Under the pieces are notes generated by a model. That model saw nothing but the letters and a program-made list of their open reading frames with translations. It was not told the DNA's origin and did no database searches. Of a stretch of 64,000 nucleotides of DNA, positions 49,785 through 57,869 are shown piece by piece (the first letter of the stretch is position 1; each line of letters starts with the position of its first letter). Origin of the DNA: Rhizomicrobium sp. (GTDB lineage Bacteria; Pseudomonadota; Alphaproteobacteria; Micropepsales; Micropepsaceae); the NCBI GenBank assembly GCA_037200385.1, contig JBBCGL010000001.1:2805418-2869417 (forward strand), read 5' to 3'. Made by a program: the position numbers and the translations under genes.

Positions 49785-51106
49785 TGGATGCGCAGATGAA
49801 AAATCCGGCACAGCCGCCGAGCGGTGGGGGTATCGCCGCATATGCGGCGGGCTCATTTGGCACTGGCGTGTTTTCGACCGTGCCCTCCGTTCTGCTGCTC
49901 TATTTCTGCACCGAGGTGCTGCATATCTCCGCCGCGTGGGCGGCGATGGCGGTATTCGCTCCGAAGGCTTGGGGAGTCGTCTGGGATCCTCTGGTGGGAA
50001 TATGGTCGGACCGGACGCACACCCGGTTCGGTCGCCGACGTCCGTTCTTGCTTGCCGGCGCGATCGGCGTTGCGATTTCATTTGTCGCGGTTTTCACGCC
50101 ACCGCCACTCAGTCCTGGCGCGACCTTTGCGTGGGTGGCAATCGCCTATTTCGCGCTTGCCACTCTCTATTCCCTGTTCGCAGTTCCTTATGTCGCTCTG
50201 CCGGCGCAGATCGGCACGACACAGGGGCTGCGAGCCCAATTGGTGTCCTGGCGCATGACGGTCGCCATGATCGGCGTCCTCGCGGGCGCCGGAATCGCGC
50301 CGCTGATCGTCGAAGCCGGTGGCGGTGGTCGTGCCGGCTATGCCGTCATGTCCGAATGGGTTGCAATCGCCTGCCTCATCGCGATGACCGCGCCGATCGT
50401 CATGCTGCGCGGCCGCGACATCTCATCGTCCTCTACGGAGGCGAGAGAGCCCGGCCTTCTGCGCCAGGTTGGTGAAGCGCTCCGCCATCGCGAATTCGTC
50501 GTGCTTACGCTCGCTTACGTCTTGCAGTTGACGGCAGTTGGAATCGTGTCGGCGTCCGCGCCGTATCTTGTGACCCATGCTTTTGGCCGCAGCGAGGGCG
50601 ATATCGGAATCGCCTTGCTGGTCATGCTCCTGGCAACGACCGTAACGGTGCCGGCCTGGGCATGGGCGGGCCGCCGGTTCGGCGAGCGCCAAGCCCTGAT
50701 CGGAGCCGTCATCGCATTCGGCGTCGCCAGTTGCCTGTTGGGCCTGCTTGCGCGCGTCGATATCGCTTGGCCGTTGGCGCTGGTGGGCTTCGTCGCCGTC
50801 GGCATCCCGTTCGCCGGAATGCAGGTCCTGCCCTTCACCATCATCGCGCACCTGATCCACGAAGAAGGGCGGCGCGGCTCGCCCGCAGAAGGATCCTTCA
50901 CCGGCGTATGGACCGCCTCGGAGAAACTCGGACTTGCGATCGGCCCGGCGCTCACCGGTGTCGCGCTGGCCGTCGCGCATGGCGATATTCCACGCGGCCT
51001 GACGCTGTTCGTCATGGGCGGACCGCTCGTGCTGGCCCTTCTATCCCTGCCGCTGTTGCGCACGCGGCCGGTGCCTTTGGTCTCCACTTCAGAGTTTCAG
51101 CCATGA
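49784..51106 (+). CDS. MFS transporter of the GPH/MelB (MFS_2) type
   Basis: A protein of 440 residues with about 12 membrane helices. The loop WDPLVGIWSDRTHTRFGRRR (after helix 2) is the signature of glycoside-pentoside-hexuronide:cation symporters, a group that in proteobacteria also includes carriers of non-sugar compounds. Its stop and the next start overlap as ATGA (51103-51106). In an operon of CoA enzymes it most likely imports the acid that the ligase activates. Confidence 0.9.
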   Translation: MDAQMKNPAQPPSGGGIAAYAAGSFGTGVFSTVPSVLLLYFCTEVLHISAAWAAMAVFAPKAWGVVWDPLVGIWSDRTHTRFGRRRPFLLAGAIGVAISFVAVFTPPPLSPGATFAWVAIAYFALATLYSLFAVPYVALPAQIGTTQGLRAQLVSWRMTVAMIGVLAGAGIAPLIVEAGGGGRAGYAVMSEWVAIACLIAMTAPIVMLRGRDISSSSTEAREPGLLRQVGEALRHREFVVLTLAYVLQLTAVGIVSASAPYLVTHAFGRSEGDIGIALLVMLLATTVTVPAWAWAGRRFGERQALIGAVIAFGVASCLLGLLARVDIAWPLALVGFVAVGIPFAGMQVLPFTIIAHLIHEEGRRGSPAEGSFTGVWTASEKLGLAIGPALTGVALAVAHGDIPRGLTLFVMGGPLVLALLSLPLLRTRPVPLVSTSEFQP

Positions 51107-52677
51107 TCCGCCCGCCCGTCCTGCCGCGCATCAGCGATTATGCCGCCTGGCAAGCCCGTCACCAGCCTGATGCGGACGCACTGGTGCTCGGCGCGCGGCG
51201 CATCACCTATGCGGAACTCGACATCGCTGTCGATCGGACGGCCCGTGCGCTCCTCGCAGCCGGCGTCAAGAAAGGCGACCGAGTCGCGACGTTGCAGAAT
51301 CCGACGCCCGAATTCTTCATCGCATTTCTCGCGACTGCCTCCATCGGCGCCATATGGGTGGGATTGAATCCGAAATATCGCGTCGAAGAGTTGCTGCACG
51401 TCGTCAAAGATGCGGAGCCGGTCGTGCTTTTGACGCGCACGCAAATCGAAGGTCGCTCCTATGCGGACGAGATCGCGGCATTCAGAAGCGCCGTGCCAAT
51501 GATGGATCGTGTCGTCGTGTTCGACGGCAATCCCATGATCGCGGCCGCTCAGGCCATGGAAGAGTTCCTGCGGGAAGGCGATGGCATCGCCGGCGCGGAG
51601 CTGTCGGCGGCGCGGGAGGCGTGTGGCGGCCGTGATCCGTGCCTCATCGTCTACACGTCCGGCTCGACGGGAAAGCCCAAGGGCGCGTTGCTGCATCACG
51701 AAGGAATCGTCGAATTCAGCCTGGAGCAAAACCGCCTTTGGCCGGTCGATCCCCAGTCGATGATCAACTATTTCCCGATCAACCACATCGGCTGCGTCAT
51801 CGATTGCTCCAGCCCCTGCTTCGTCGGCGGCGGCAAGCTCGTCTTCCTGGAGCATTTCAGCCCGTCCGAATGCCTCGCCCTGATGGCAGAGGAGCGCATC
51901 ACGATCTGGGGTTCGGTGCCGACGGTGTTCCGGATGCAGCTCACGCTTCCAGACTTCGCGAGATACGATCTCGGCGCCGTTCAGCTCATCCTGTGGGAGG
52001 GGGCTGCGATGCCCAGCGAACTGTTGGAGCGGCTCATAGAGATCTGCCCCCGCATGGCCACGAATTACGGCATGACGGAGACGACAAGCGCGATCACGAT
52101 CGTCGAGCCGACCAGCGACTTCGACATACTGGCCGGTTCCGTGGGAGTCGCGTTTCCCGGCGTCGAGATACGGCTCGCGGACGGCGAAGACAGGGCGGTT
52201 TCCGACGGCACGGAAGGCGAAGTTCAGACGCGCTCGCGCTACAATCTGCTCGGCTATTGGCGGCGGCCCGACGCCACGAAAGATGCCTTCACAGCGGATG
52301 GCTTCTTCAAGACCGGAGATCTCGCGGTGCGGCGGCCCGACGGCCGCTACCGCATCGTTGGGCGTCTCAAGGAGATGTTCAAATCCGGCGGTTATAACGT
52401 CTATCCACGTGAAGTCGAAGCGGCGCTCGAAGCGCATCCGGCCGTCGGTCAGGCGGCGGTCGTGAGCATCGCCGATCCCCTTTGGGACGAGGTCGGGGTG
52501 GCCTATGTCGTGCCACGCGAAGCCGTGAGCGCGGCCGCGCTGGAATCCCATTGCCGGGCGCATCTGGCGAATTACAAGGTGCCGAAGCGCTTCGTGATCA
52601 CCGGCGAATTGCCGTTGCTTCCCATAGGAAAAGTCGATCGCCGCGCTCTCAAGACGCTGGCGGAAGGGAATAACTGA
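51103..52677 (+). CDS. Acyl-CoA synthetase (AMP-forming ligase)
   Basis: A protein of 524 residues of the ANL superfamily, activating a carboxylic acid with ATP and CoA. The P-loop-like motif IVYTSGSTGKPKGALLHH, the NYGMTETTSA motif, FKTGDLAVRR and the C-terminal catalytic Lys in LPIGKVDRRAL are all intact. Its substrate is not predictable. Start ATG 51103 overlaps the MFS stop by 4 nt; the frame is open earlier, but that part lies inside the MFS gene. Confidence 0.93.
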   Translation: MIRPPVLPRISDYAAWQARHQPDADALVLGARRITYAELDIAVDRTARALLAAGVKKGDRVATLQNPTPEFFIAFLATASIGAIWVGLNPKYRVEELLHVVKDAEPVVLLTRTQIEGRSYADEIAAFRSAVPMMDRVVVFDGNPMIAAAQAMEEFLREGDGIAGAELSAAREACGGRDPCLIVYTSGSTGKPKGALLHHEGIVEFSLEQNRLWPVDPQSMINYFPINHIGCVIDCSSPCFVGGGKLVFLEHFSPSECLALMAEERITIWGSVPTVFRMQLTLPDFARYDLGAVQLILWEGAAMPSELLERLIEICPRMATNYGMTETTSAITIVEPTSDFDILAGSVGVAFPGVEIRLADGEDRAVSDGTEGEVQTRSRYNLLGYWRRPDATKDAFTADGFFKTGDLAVRRPDGRYRIVGRLKEMFKSGGYNVYPREVEAALEAHPAVGQAAVVSIADPLWDEVGVAYVVPREAVSAAALESHCRAHLANYKVPKRFVITGELPLLPIGKVDRRALKTLAEGNN

Positions 52678-52678
52678 G

Positions 52679-53434
52679 ATGGATCGCGTCCTGTACGCCG
52701 TGAAGGACGGCATAGCGACCGTTACGCTCAACCGGCCGTCGCGACTTAATGCAATCGATACAGGCCTGCTCGAGGGATTGAATGCGGCGCTGGCGCATGC
52801 GGCCGAGGCGCCCGATGTCGACGTCATCTTGCTCGAAGGCAGCGGCCGGGCGTTCTGTGCGGGCGACGACCTCGAAGAGTTTGAGACCCTTCCCATCAAT
52901 CGACAGATCATCGAACGCTTCAACGAACGCCTGCAGCTGGTTACGCGACAGCTCATGCTGGGGCCCAAACCCGTGGTGTGTGCGGCCCAGGGCTGGATCG
53001 TGGGCGGCGGCGCGGCCTGGCCGCTCAATGCCGACTTCTGTGTCGCAGCGGACGATGCGACACTGTTCTGCCCTGAAGCGGGATTTGGCCTGTTTCCCTC
53101 CGGTGGCGTGACGATCCTGATGGCCGAAAGATGCGGACCGGCGCTTGCCAATGAAATCCTCTGGCTGAAGAAGAAACTGAACGCCGCGGAGTTGCTGGCG
53201 GCGCGGCTGGTATCGCGCGTGGTGCCTCGCGCCGAGATGGCGGAAGAAGCGCTCGCGCTGGCGCAGGCGATTCGCGCGCTGCCCGAAGGCTCGCGCCGGC
53301 GCTTCAAGGAGGCCAGGGCCAACGACATCCGCGCGCGGCTGGAGCGAGCGCTCGATTTCGAGGCCGCGTGCTGCGTGGAATCGGCGCTCGATGCTTCGGT
53401 GCGCGACAGGACCAGCGCGGCGTTGCGGTCCTAG
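52679..53434 (+). CDS. Enoyl-CoA hydratase/isomerase family protein
   Basis: A protein of 251 residues with crotonase fold. The oxyanion hole is formed by AFCAGDDLEEF and GWIVGGGAAWPLNADF. One catalytic Glu is present (CPEAGFGLFPSGG), but the other, normally in GGG-x-E, is replaced by Ala (GGGAAW). This makes a standard hydratase reaction doubtful; isomerase, hydrolase or another crotonase reaction is possible. Starts 1 nt after the ligase stop; last gene of the operon, followed by a hairpin at 53479. Confidence 0.88.
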   Translation: MDRVLYAVKDGIATVTLNRPSRLNAIDTGLLEGLNAALAHAAEAPDVDVILLEGSGRAFCAGDDLEEFETLPINRQIIERFNERLQLVTRQLMLGPKPVVCAAQGWIVGGGAAWPLNADFCVAADDATLFCPEAGFGLFPSGGVTILMAERCGPALANEILWLKKKLNAAELLAARLVSRVVPRAEMAEEALALAQAIRALPEGSRRRFKEARANDIRARLERALDFEAACCVESALDASVRDRTSAALRS

Positions 53435-53478
53435 AGTCGCGGCGCCGGCCGCCGCGGCGTTTTCAACAATCCGGAATA

Positions 53479-53516
53479 ATGCGCATCGTCCGAACGACGA
53501 CGCGGACGATGCGTAT
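53479..53516. terminator. Long hairpin between convergent operons
   Basis: A 14-bp stem (ATGCGCATCGTCCG against CGGACGATGCGTAT, one G-T pair) with a 10-nt loop, between the enoyl-CoA hydratase and TBDR 2 stops. No T-tract on either side, so a weak or factor-dependent terminator or a processing hairpin. Confidence 0.5.
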
Positions 53517-53559
53517 CAGAAGTGCTTGACTGCACTTGAGCGCATCGGAGCGGTTCACC

Positions 53560-55755
53560 TCAATTATCGATCTTCAGTTCGACACCGACGGTGCGCGGAT
53601 TTCCCAGAACGATGAATTTCTGCCCGACGAGGGTCTGGCCTGAGAGATCGAACAGACGTTCCTCATAGATCGTGTTCGTGAGGTTCTTGCCCCAGAGACT
53701 GAGGCGCCAATTCCCCTCATCCGGTGTCAGCGACATGCGCATGTTCAACAGACCATACGGATGCACGTGCCCATCTTCCTGATTGTCCGCGGTAAGATAG
53801 CTGTCGCCCCGGAAGAGATACTCGCCGAACAGCGACAAACTGCCGAAGCCATAGACCGGCAGCGTATATTCGGCGTTGAGCGCGGCGGTGTAATTCGGTG
53901 CATAGGGGATATGGTTCAGCGGCTGGCCGGTCGGCAACGTGCCGCCGTCGTAGCGCGCGTCCTGAACGGATAGATTGCCGCCGACCAACAGCGCTTCGGT
54001 CGGGCGAGCGGTAAACTCGAGCTCGACGCCCGTGGAGTGCGCGGAACCGCCGTTGAAAATGATGGGATCGAACACCGGCGTAAGTGGATTGTCCATGGTC
54101 ACCTGGATCTTCGTCCAGTCCATGTAGTAAACCGCAGCATCCAAGACGAGGCGATGATCGAACCACTCCGTCTTGAGGCCGCCTTCATAGTTCCACAGCG
54201 ACTCCGGCCCGAACGAAATGCCGTTGGCATCGCCCAGCGCGTCGTTATAGCCGCCGCTCTTGAAGCCCTTCGACACCGTCACATAGCCCATCACGTCCGG
54301 GGTGATGTGGTAGCTGGCGTTGAAATTCGGCGTGAAGCTTGGCCAGGAATCGTGCGCCTTGAGATGGCTGACGGAGCCGCCCAAGAGTCCGACGGGGTCG
54401 AACTGCGAATAGTCGATCTCCTTGCGATCTTCGGTGTAGCGCGCGCCGGCGGTGAATGTGAGTGCGTCGGTGGCATGCCAAGTCGCACTCCCGAAGACCG
54501 CCGTGCTGGAGGTATGCATCACCGCGTTGGAACCGATCAGCAGGCCGGTGAGGGTCGGGTCGCCCAATACATCGGCAAGGTCCGAGCCGATTTCGTCGAA
54601 GCTCTGGTTGTTGGTGTATTGCCGGAAATAATAGACGCCGGCGAGCCAATCGACCGGCCCGGTGGAGAAATCCGCGCGCAATTCGTTTGCGTAGCGCCAG
54701 ACTTTTTCCGGATCGCCGTCATAGGCCATTTTCAGCGGCGAACGATCGGTGTCGTCGCGGTCGTAATAGCCATGCCGATGGTAGGAGGCGATGTCGGTGA
54801 TGCCAACGCCGCCAAGCCGGGTGGTGAACCGTGCCGCGAGATCGTAGCCGTTGAGCTTTTCCTGCGTGATCGTATCGGAATAGACCACACGGTCGTAGGG
54901 GTCGAGATTGCGCGGCAATCCAGCGCCGTCGAGCAGATTCGGTAACAGCGCCGTGTTGTCGTATGCCTTGGTCTCGAATACCAACGGGTGTTGGTCGACA
55001 TGCTGGTAAGCGCCCGTCAAAAGCAATTCGGTGGCGTCGTCGAATTTGAAGAGCAACTGGCCGCGCGACGACCAGGCATTGTGATCGTTGACGTGATTTC
55101 CCAGCACGGCGTTATAGTCGAAGCCGCCACGCTTGTCCCAGACCGTGGACAGCTTGGCGTCGAGAAAGCCGGGCAGGATCGGACCTGACACCGTGCCGCC
55201 GAGCCGCACGGCGTCGTAGCTGCCATAACCGGCCGTACCTGAAAACGTGAAATCGTCGCTCGGCTTCTGGGTCGTGATGCTGATGACGCCGCCGATGGTA
55301 TTGCGGCCGAACAGCGTGCCCTGCGGGCCGCGCAGAACTTCGACTCGTTCGATATCATAGAGATCGGTGTTTACGCCCGCGCCCTGGCCTTCATAGATCT
55401 CGTCCACGTAAAAGCCCACGGCAGGATCGGCGCCGGCCGAGCCGGCATTTCCGATGATGCCGCGCAAGGAGGTCGGAGACAGCTTCACGTCGCCGTAGTC
55501 GCCGTATTGCAGGCCGGGCGTCGTCCTCGCGATGTCGGAGAAATTGTTGATCCCCGCACGTGTCATGGCATCGGCGGTAAAGGCCGTGACCGAGATCGGC
55601 GTGTCTTGGATGTTCTCGGCGCGCTTTTCGGACGTGACGACGATGGTCTCCACGACGGCCACTCCGGCTGGATCCGGCGCTTGCTGTGCTGCCGCCAGGC
55701 CCAGCGAGCCCAGCAATCCGGCGCTCGCCATCGAACCGCGCAAAATCCGACGCAT
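53560..55755 (-). CDS. TonB-dependent receptor (TBDR 2)
   Basis: 731 residues with signal peptide, plug start VETIVVTSEKRAENIQDTP, VEVLRGPQGTLFGRNTIGG and a full barrel. The protein ends in RTVGVELKIDN, so the usual aromatic last residue is missing. ATG 55755 follows AGAGGGGGGAA. A near-perfect operator palindrome lies 22 nt before the start. It is divergent from the ornithine-cyclodeaminase-family gene. The ligand is unknown. Confidence 0.94.
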   Translation of the reverse strand: MRRILRGSMASAGLLGSLGLAAAQQAPDPAGVAVVETIVVTSEKRAENIQDTPISVTAFTADAMTRAGINNFSDIARTTPGLQYGDYGDVKLSPTSLRGIIGNAGSAGADPAVGFYVDEIYEGQGAGVNTDLYDIERVEVLRGPQGTLFGRNTIGGVISITTQKPSDDFTFSGTAGYGSYDAVRLGGTVSGPILPGFLDAKLSTVWDKRGGFDYNAVLGNHVNDHNAWSSRGQLLFKFDDATELLLTGAYQHVDQHPLVFETKAYDNTALLPNLLDGAGLPRNLDPYDRVVYSDTITQEKLNGYDLAARFTTRLGGVGITDIASYHRHGYYDRDDTDRSPLKMAYDGDPEKVWRYANELRADFSTGPVDWLAGVYYFRQYTNNQSFDEIGSDLADVLGDPTLTGLLIGSNAVMHTSSTAVFGSATWHATDALTFTAGARYTEDRKEIDYSQFDPVGLLGGSVSHLKAHDSWPSFTPNFNASYHITPDVMGYVTVSKGFKSGGYNDALGDANGISFGPESLWNYEGGLKTEWFDHRLVLDAAVYYMDWTKIQVTMDNPLTPVFDPIIFNGGSAHSTGVELEFTARPTEALLVGGNLSVQDARYDGGTLPTGQPLNHIPYAPNYTAALNAEYTLPVYGFGSLSLFGEYLFRGDSYLTADNQEDGHVHPYGLLNMRMSLTPDEGNWRLSLWGKNLTNTIYEERLFDLSGQTLVGQKFIVLGNPRTVGVELKIDN

Positions 55756-55777
55756 GATACTTCCCCCCTCTTGAGAA

Positions 55778-55799
55778 ATATTGAGTATGAGCTCAATAT
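55778..55799. promoter_or_regulatory. Putative TetR operator ATATTGAG-N6-CTCAATAT
   Basis: Perfect 8-bp inverted repeat with 6-bp spacer, the strongest member of the TGA-N8-TCA set in this window, between TBDR 2 and the divergent ornithine-cyclodeaminase-family gene. Confidence 0.75.
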
Positions 55800-55863
55800 C
55801 AATAAATGAACCATTTGTTGCGGGCGGTTGTCAATCGACGTGTGGAACGTCCATAGGTACCGG

Positions 55864-56835
55864 ATGTCGATCTTCCTCCTTTCAGAAGCGGTGGTGGCCG
55901 GCGTACTGACTCGCACGCTCGCCTTTGCCGCCGTCCGCGAGGCGTTCGTCGCCAGTGCCGCGGGCGATGGAGAGATCTTCGCCGTCGCGCAGGGACGCGG
56001 CAATCCTGAGGGCTCTTCCTTCAGTTTGAAAAGCGCCCTTGTCGCCTCGCGCGATATCGGAGGGTTCAAGTTCGGCAGCTACTGGCCCGGCAACCGCGCG
56101 CGCGATATTCCCGCCCATGCTTCGCTCACCGTATTGATCGACGGGCAGACAGGCCTGCCGCGCGCGATTCTCAACGCGAGCCGGCTGAACGCGTTCCGGA
56201 CGGCCGCGGCGGATGCGGTGGCCACCGAAGCGTTGGCCCGCCCGGACGCGGAAACGCTTGGCCTCGTCGGCTGCGGCCACCAGGCCGAATTCGAGATTCG
56301 CGCGATCCTCGATATCCGGCCGATCAAGTCGATTCGCCTGTGGAACAGGACGCCCGACGGCGCCGTCCGCCTCCGCGACGCCTTGGCCGATTTGGCATTG
56401 GAGGTTGCGGTTGTCGACGAGATCGAGGACGCGCTGAAATCCGATATCATCATCACGACCACGGCCGCCCGCACGGCCCTGGTCCGCGCCGACGCGGTCC
56501 GGCCTGGAACGCATATTTCGGCGATGGGCAGCGATCAGCCCGGAAAGCAAGAACTCGACATCGCCTTGGTCGCGGACGCCAAACTGTTCGCCGACAAGCC
56601 GGAACAGTCGATCCGCATCGGAGAATTCCAGCATGCCCAAGCCCGAGGCTTGCTTCGCGCCGATGCGATCACGGCTATCGGTGCGGTTCTGGCGGGCACG
56701 GCCTCCGGACGGACGACGCCCGACGAAATCACGATCTTCGACAGCTCCGGCATCGCGATGCAGGACGTGCTGATCGCAGAAGCGATCCTGCAAGCGGCCA
56801 TCGCCAGCGGCACCGTTCGCTCCATTGCATTCTAG
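55864..56835 (+). CDS. Ornithine cyclodeaminase/mu-crystallin family dehydrogenase
   Basis: A protein of 323 residues. The NAD(P) fold is marked by LGLVGCGHQAEFEIRAIL; upstream FSLKSALVAS holds the usual active-site Lys and RLNAFRTAAADAVA is a family block. Members include ornithine cyclodeaminase, alanine dehydrogenase, ketimine reductase and DauB, which makes L-Arg from the oxo acid produced by DauA. A role in returning oxo or imino acids to the L-form is attractive but inferred. ATG 55864 follows AGG; its TAG shares the palindrome CTAG with the stop of the convergent PLP enzyme. Confidence 0.88.
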   Translation: MSIFLLSEAVVAGVLTRTLAFAAVREAFVASAAGDGEIFAVAQGRGNPEGSSFSLKSALVASRDIGGFKFGSYWPGNRARDIPAHASLTVLIDGQTGLPRAILNASRLNAFRTAAADAVATEALARPDAETLGLVGCGHQAEFEIRAILDIRPIKSIRLWNRTPDGAVRLRDALADLALEVAVVDEIEDALKSDIIITTTAARTALVRADAVRPGTHISAMGSDQPGKQELDIALVADAKLFADKPEQSIRIGEFQHAQARGLLRADAITAIGAVLAGTASGRTTPDEITIFDSSGIAMQDVLIAEAILQAAIASGTVRSIAF

Positions 56836-57785
56836 GCTTGCCAAGGCAGGTGATCGAGATCGACGTTGCCGCCGGATAGAATTATGCCGATCCGGTCGGC
56901 GTCCGGCAGCTTAGCCGAAAGCACGGCGGCAAGCGCGACGGCCGCCGACGGCTCGACCACGATCTTCATGTACTGCCAGACCATCTTCATCGCGGACACG
57001 ATTTCAGCTTCCGAGACGGTGAGGACGGCGTCGACGTGATCTTGCATGATCGCAAAATTGCGTTTTCCCAGCGACGTCAGCAGGCCATCCGCGATCGTTT
57101 TTGCACCCGACTGCGGGATCAGCGTGCGGGCATGGAAAGATCGCCAAGCGTCGTCGGCGCCGGCCGGCTCGGCGGCGATTACACGGGCTCCTGGCTGCAG
57201 CCACTTCGTCGCGAGCGCAGAGCCGGCGAGCAGGCCGCCACCGCCGACCGGACAAACCACCGTATCCAGACCCTTGACCTCTTCAAGCAGCTCAACCGCC
57301 GCCGTGGCCTGGCCGGCGATTATCGCATTGTCGTCGTAGGGATGGATGAAAGTCGCGCCGGTTTCGGCTCGGACGGCTTCGGCGGTGCGCTCTCGCGCGT
57401 CGAGGGTAGGTTCGCAGAAGACAATACGCCCTCCATAGCCGGCCACCGCCTGCTTCTTCAAGGTGGGCGAATTGCTCGGCATCACGATATGGGCAGCGAT
57501 GCCGCGCATACGCGCTGCGAGGGCCAGTGCGGCCGCGTGATTGCCCGACGAGTGCGTCACAACGCCCGCGGCGGCCGAGACCGTATCGAGGGACATCACG
57601 GCATTGAAGGCGCCGCGCGCTTTGAACGCACCGACCTTTTGGAAGTTCTCACATTTGAAGAACAGCGACGCGCCGGCGCGGCTATCGAGATGCGTGTTCG
57701 TGAGAACCGGAGTCCGGTGAATATAGGGAGCGATGCGGAGATGGGCGTCGCGGATGGCGGCGGCCCAGGACATGAGATCGGACAA
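56832..57785 (-). CDS. PLP-dependent threonine/serine dehydratase or racemase family enzyme
   Basis: A protein of 317 residues, fold-type II. Schiff-base Lys is in VGAFKARGAFNAV; VTHSSGNHAAALALAAR binds the substrate carboxylate and CPVGGGGLLAGSALA the PLP phosphate. No C-terminal ACT regulatory domain, as in catabolic dehydratases and serine racemases. Start at TTG 57785 with GGAG 7 nt upstream; ATG 57773 is an alternative without such a site. It is 84 nt downstream of the aminotransferase gene, same direction. Confidence 0.88.
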   Translation of the reverse strand: MSDLMSWAAAIRDAHLRIAPYIHRTPVLTNTHLDSRAGASLFFKCENFQKVGAFKARGAFNAVMSLDTVSAAAGVVTHSSGNHAAALALAARMRGIAAHIVMPSNSPTLKKQAVAGYGGRIVFCEPTLDARERTAEAVRAETGATFIHPYDDNAIIAGQATAAVELLEEVKGLDTVVCPVGGGGLLAGSALATKWLQPGARVIAAEPAGADDAWRSFHARTLIPQSGAKTIADGLLTSLGKRNFAIMQDHVDAVLTVSEAEIVSAMKMVWQYMKIVVEPSAAVALAAVLSAKLPDADRIGIILSGGNVDLDHLPWQA

Positions 57786-57869
57786 ACGCTATCTCCAAAT
57801 CGGCACGGCGGCAGCCGCAATGACCGATTTTCGATGCGTTGTGAAGCCCTGAACCAATCCAATAGGGAC

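Noticed and set aside
51097-53328. Minus-strand open frame across the CoA ligase and crotonase genes
   Set aside because: Antisense shadow spanning two well-supported genes.
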